Shown in pieces: positions 63,633 through 64,000 of a stretch of DNA of 64,000 nt. The stretch covers positions 214,713 to 278,712 of the IMG/VR virus record IMGVR_UViG_3300030102_006934; one strand, given 5' to 3'. The notes beneath the pieces are model-generated. The model saw nothing but the letters and a program-made list of their open reading frames with translations. It searched no databases and was not told where the DNA came from. The translations under genes and the position numbers were made by a program. Source of the DNA: a virus. Within the stretch, counting starts at the first letter, position 1. Every line of letters starts with the position of its first letter.

Positions 63633-64000
63633 ATGAAAAAATTAATAAAACCAATTGATAGTATTAGTTACACTGAGGAAGTGGTTAAAGATAATTTAAA
63701 GACAGTTTCTGGTAGTGACTTAGAGTTTATACTAAGTCCTAAGTCTGGTACCACATATTCACACTTGTGGTTAGGACCCTTATTTAGTTTACCTGTTAAT
63801 GATAGGATGCAAAAAGAATTTATAACACCTTATGTAGACGGTGGACTTTCTGGTACATCTTTAGAGTATCTAGTTAAAGAGGTTGGTGACAATGTAATTA
63901 TAGCCAGCATAAGTAAAAATTCTTTTGAATCTGGTATTGATGGTTTGAACTTTAGGTTAAACATTCCACTAGATCCTTCATACAGTGGTACTAGTTTCTC
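63633..64000 (+). CDS. Partial tail protein (5' part only)
   Basis: The ATG at 63633 starts a frame open to the right edge (122 complete codons). The visible part is hydrophilic and beta-rich, with strands such as GSDLEFILSPKSGT and SHLWLGPLFSLP. It continues the structural operon. No family is recognisable from this portion. Confidence 0.6.
   Translation, partial: MKKLIKPIDSISYTEEVVKDNLKTVSGSDLEFILSPKSGTTYSHLWLGPLFSLPVNDRMQKEFITPYVDGGLSGTSLEYLVKEVGDNVIIASISKNSFESGIDGLNFRLNIPLDPSYSGTSF

Noticed and set aside
1-64000. Search for tRNA genes, CRISPR arrays, transposases and att sites
   Set aside because: No cloverleaf-like GC-rich stretch ending in CCA, no regular spaced repeats and no transposase or integrase motif were seen by eye; a tool search could still find a divergent tRNA.

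Overview
This window is part of a large tailed-phage genome with a T4-like contractile-tail (myovirus) gene set. The host is most likely a member of the Bacteroidota. Four sequence features point there. The DNA is strongly AT-rich. Almost no start codon has a Shine-Dalgarno sequence; starts follow A-rich runs instead. A few promoters match the Bacteroidota pattern TTTG-N20-TAnnTTTG, and a tail protein carries GCTDP..NYN..DDGSC repeats of the kind common in secreted Bacteroidota proteins. I saw no tRNA, CRISPR array, insertion sequence or integrase. No intergenic gap exceeds 300 bp; the longest is 222 bp (11008-11229).

Layout. (1) 1-5.4 kb: unrelated, mostly unrecognised proteins (one HAD-like, one with a GTKWCT motif and a possible C-terminal winged helix). 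Many share a short N-terminal leader with an (I/L)xE site, which suggests cargo targeted to the capsid. Two small membrane proteins lie on the minus strand. (2) 5.4-11 kb: a minus-strand clpP, a 790-aa membrane-spanning protein, the gp19-like tail tube, and a minus-strand operon with an M20-type peptidase, a small ORF and a zincless Fpg/Nei glycosylase. (3) 11.2-34.7 kb: baseplate hub and tail core, comprising gp26-like and gp51-like proteins, the tape measure, a 1768-aa protein with an OmpA-like domain, a gp53/LysM-like wedge protein and a 4098-aa hub protein ending in three different peptidoglycan-hydrolase domains. (4) 34.8-36.7 kb: small unknowns and an acidic protein. (5) 36.8-43.9 kb: the DNA module, with gp32-like SSB, UvsX-like recombinase, 5'-3' exonuclease, DnaB/gp41-like helicase and B12-dependent ribonucleotide reductase. 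(6) 44.0-64 kb: one long co-directional series with gp25, gp6, a gpI-like wedge protein, Cys-rich and carboxypeptidase-regulatory-like tail proteins, and fibre or adaptor proteins. It runs off the right edge.

How the parts fit. The late genes make the tail tube, tape measure, baseplate and host-contact structures. The giant hub protein probably cuts the cell wall at infection. The central module replicates and recombines DNA and supplies dNTPs. A recurrent ATATTTATAATAAAA-like element lies just upstream of about ten transcription-unit heads and is the best candidate for a phage-specific (late) promoter. Hairpin terminators at about 907, 5439, 9174, 12195, 36697 and 43918 divide the units. All identifications rest on reading motifs by eye; no database search was run.
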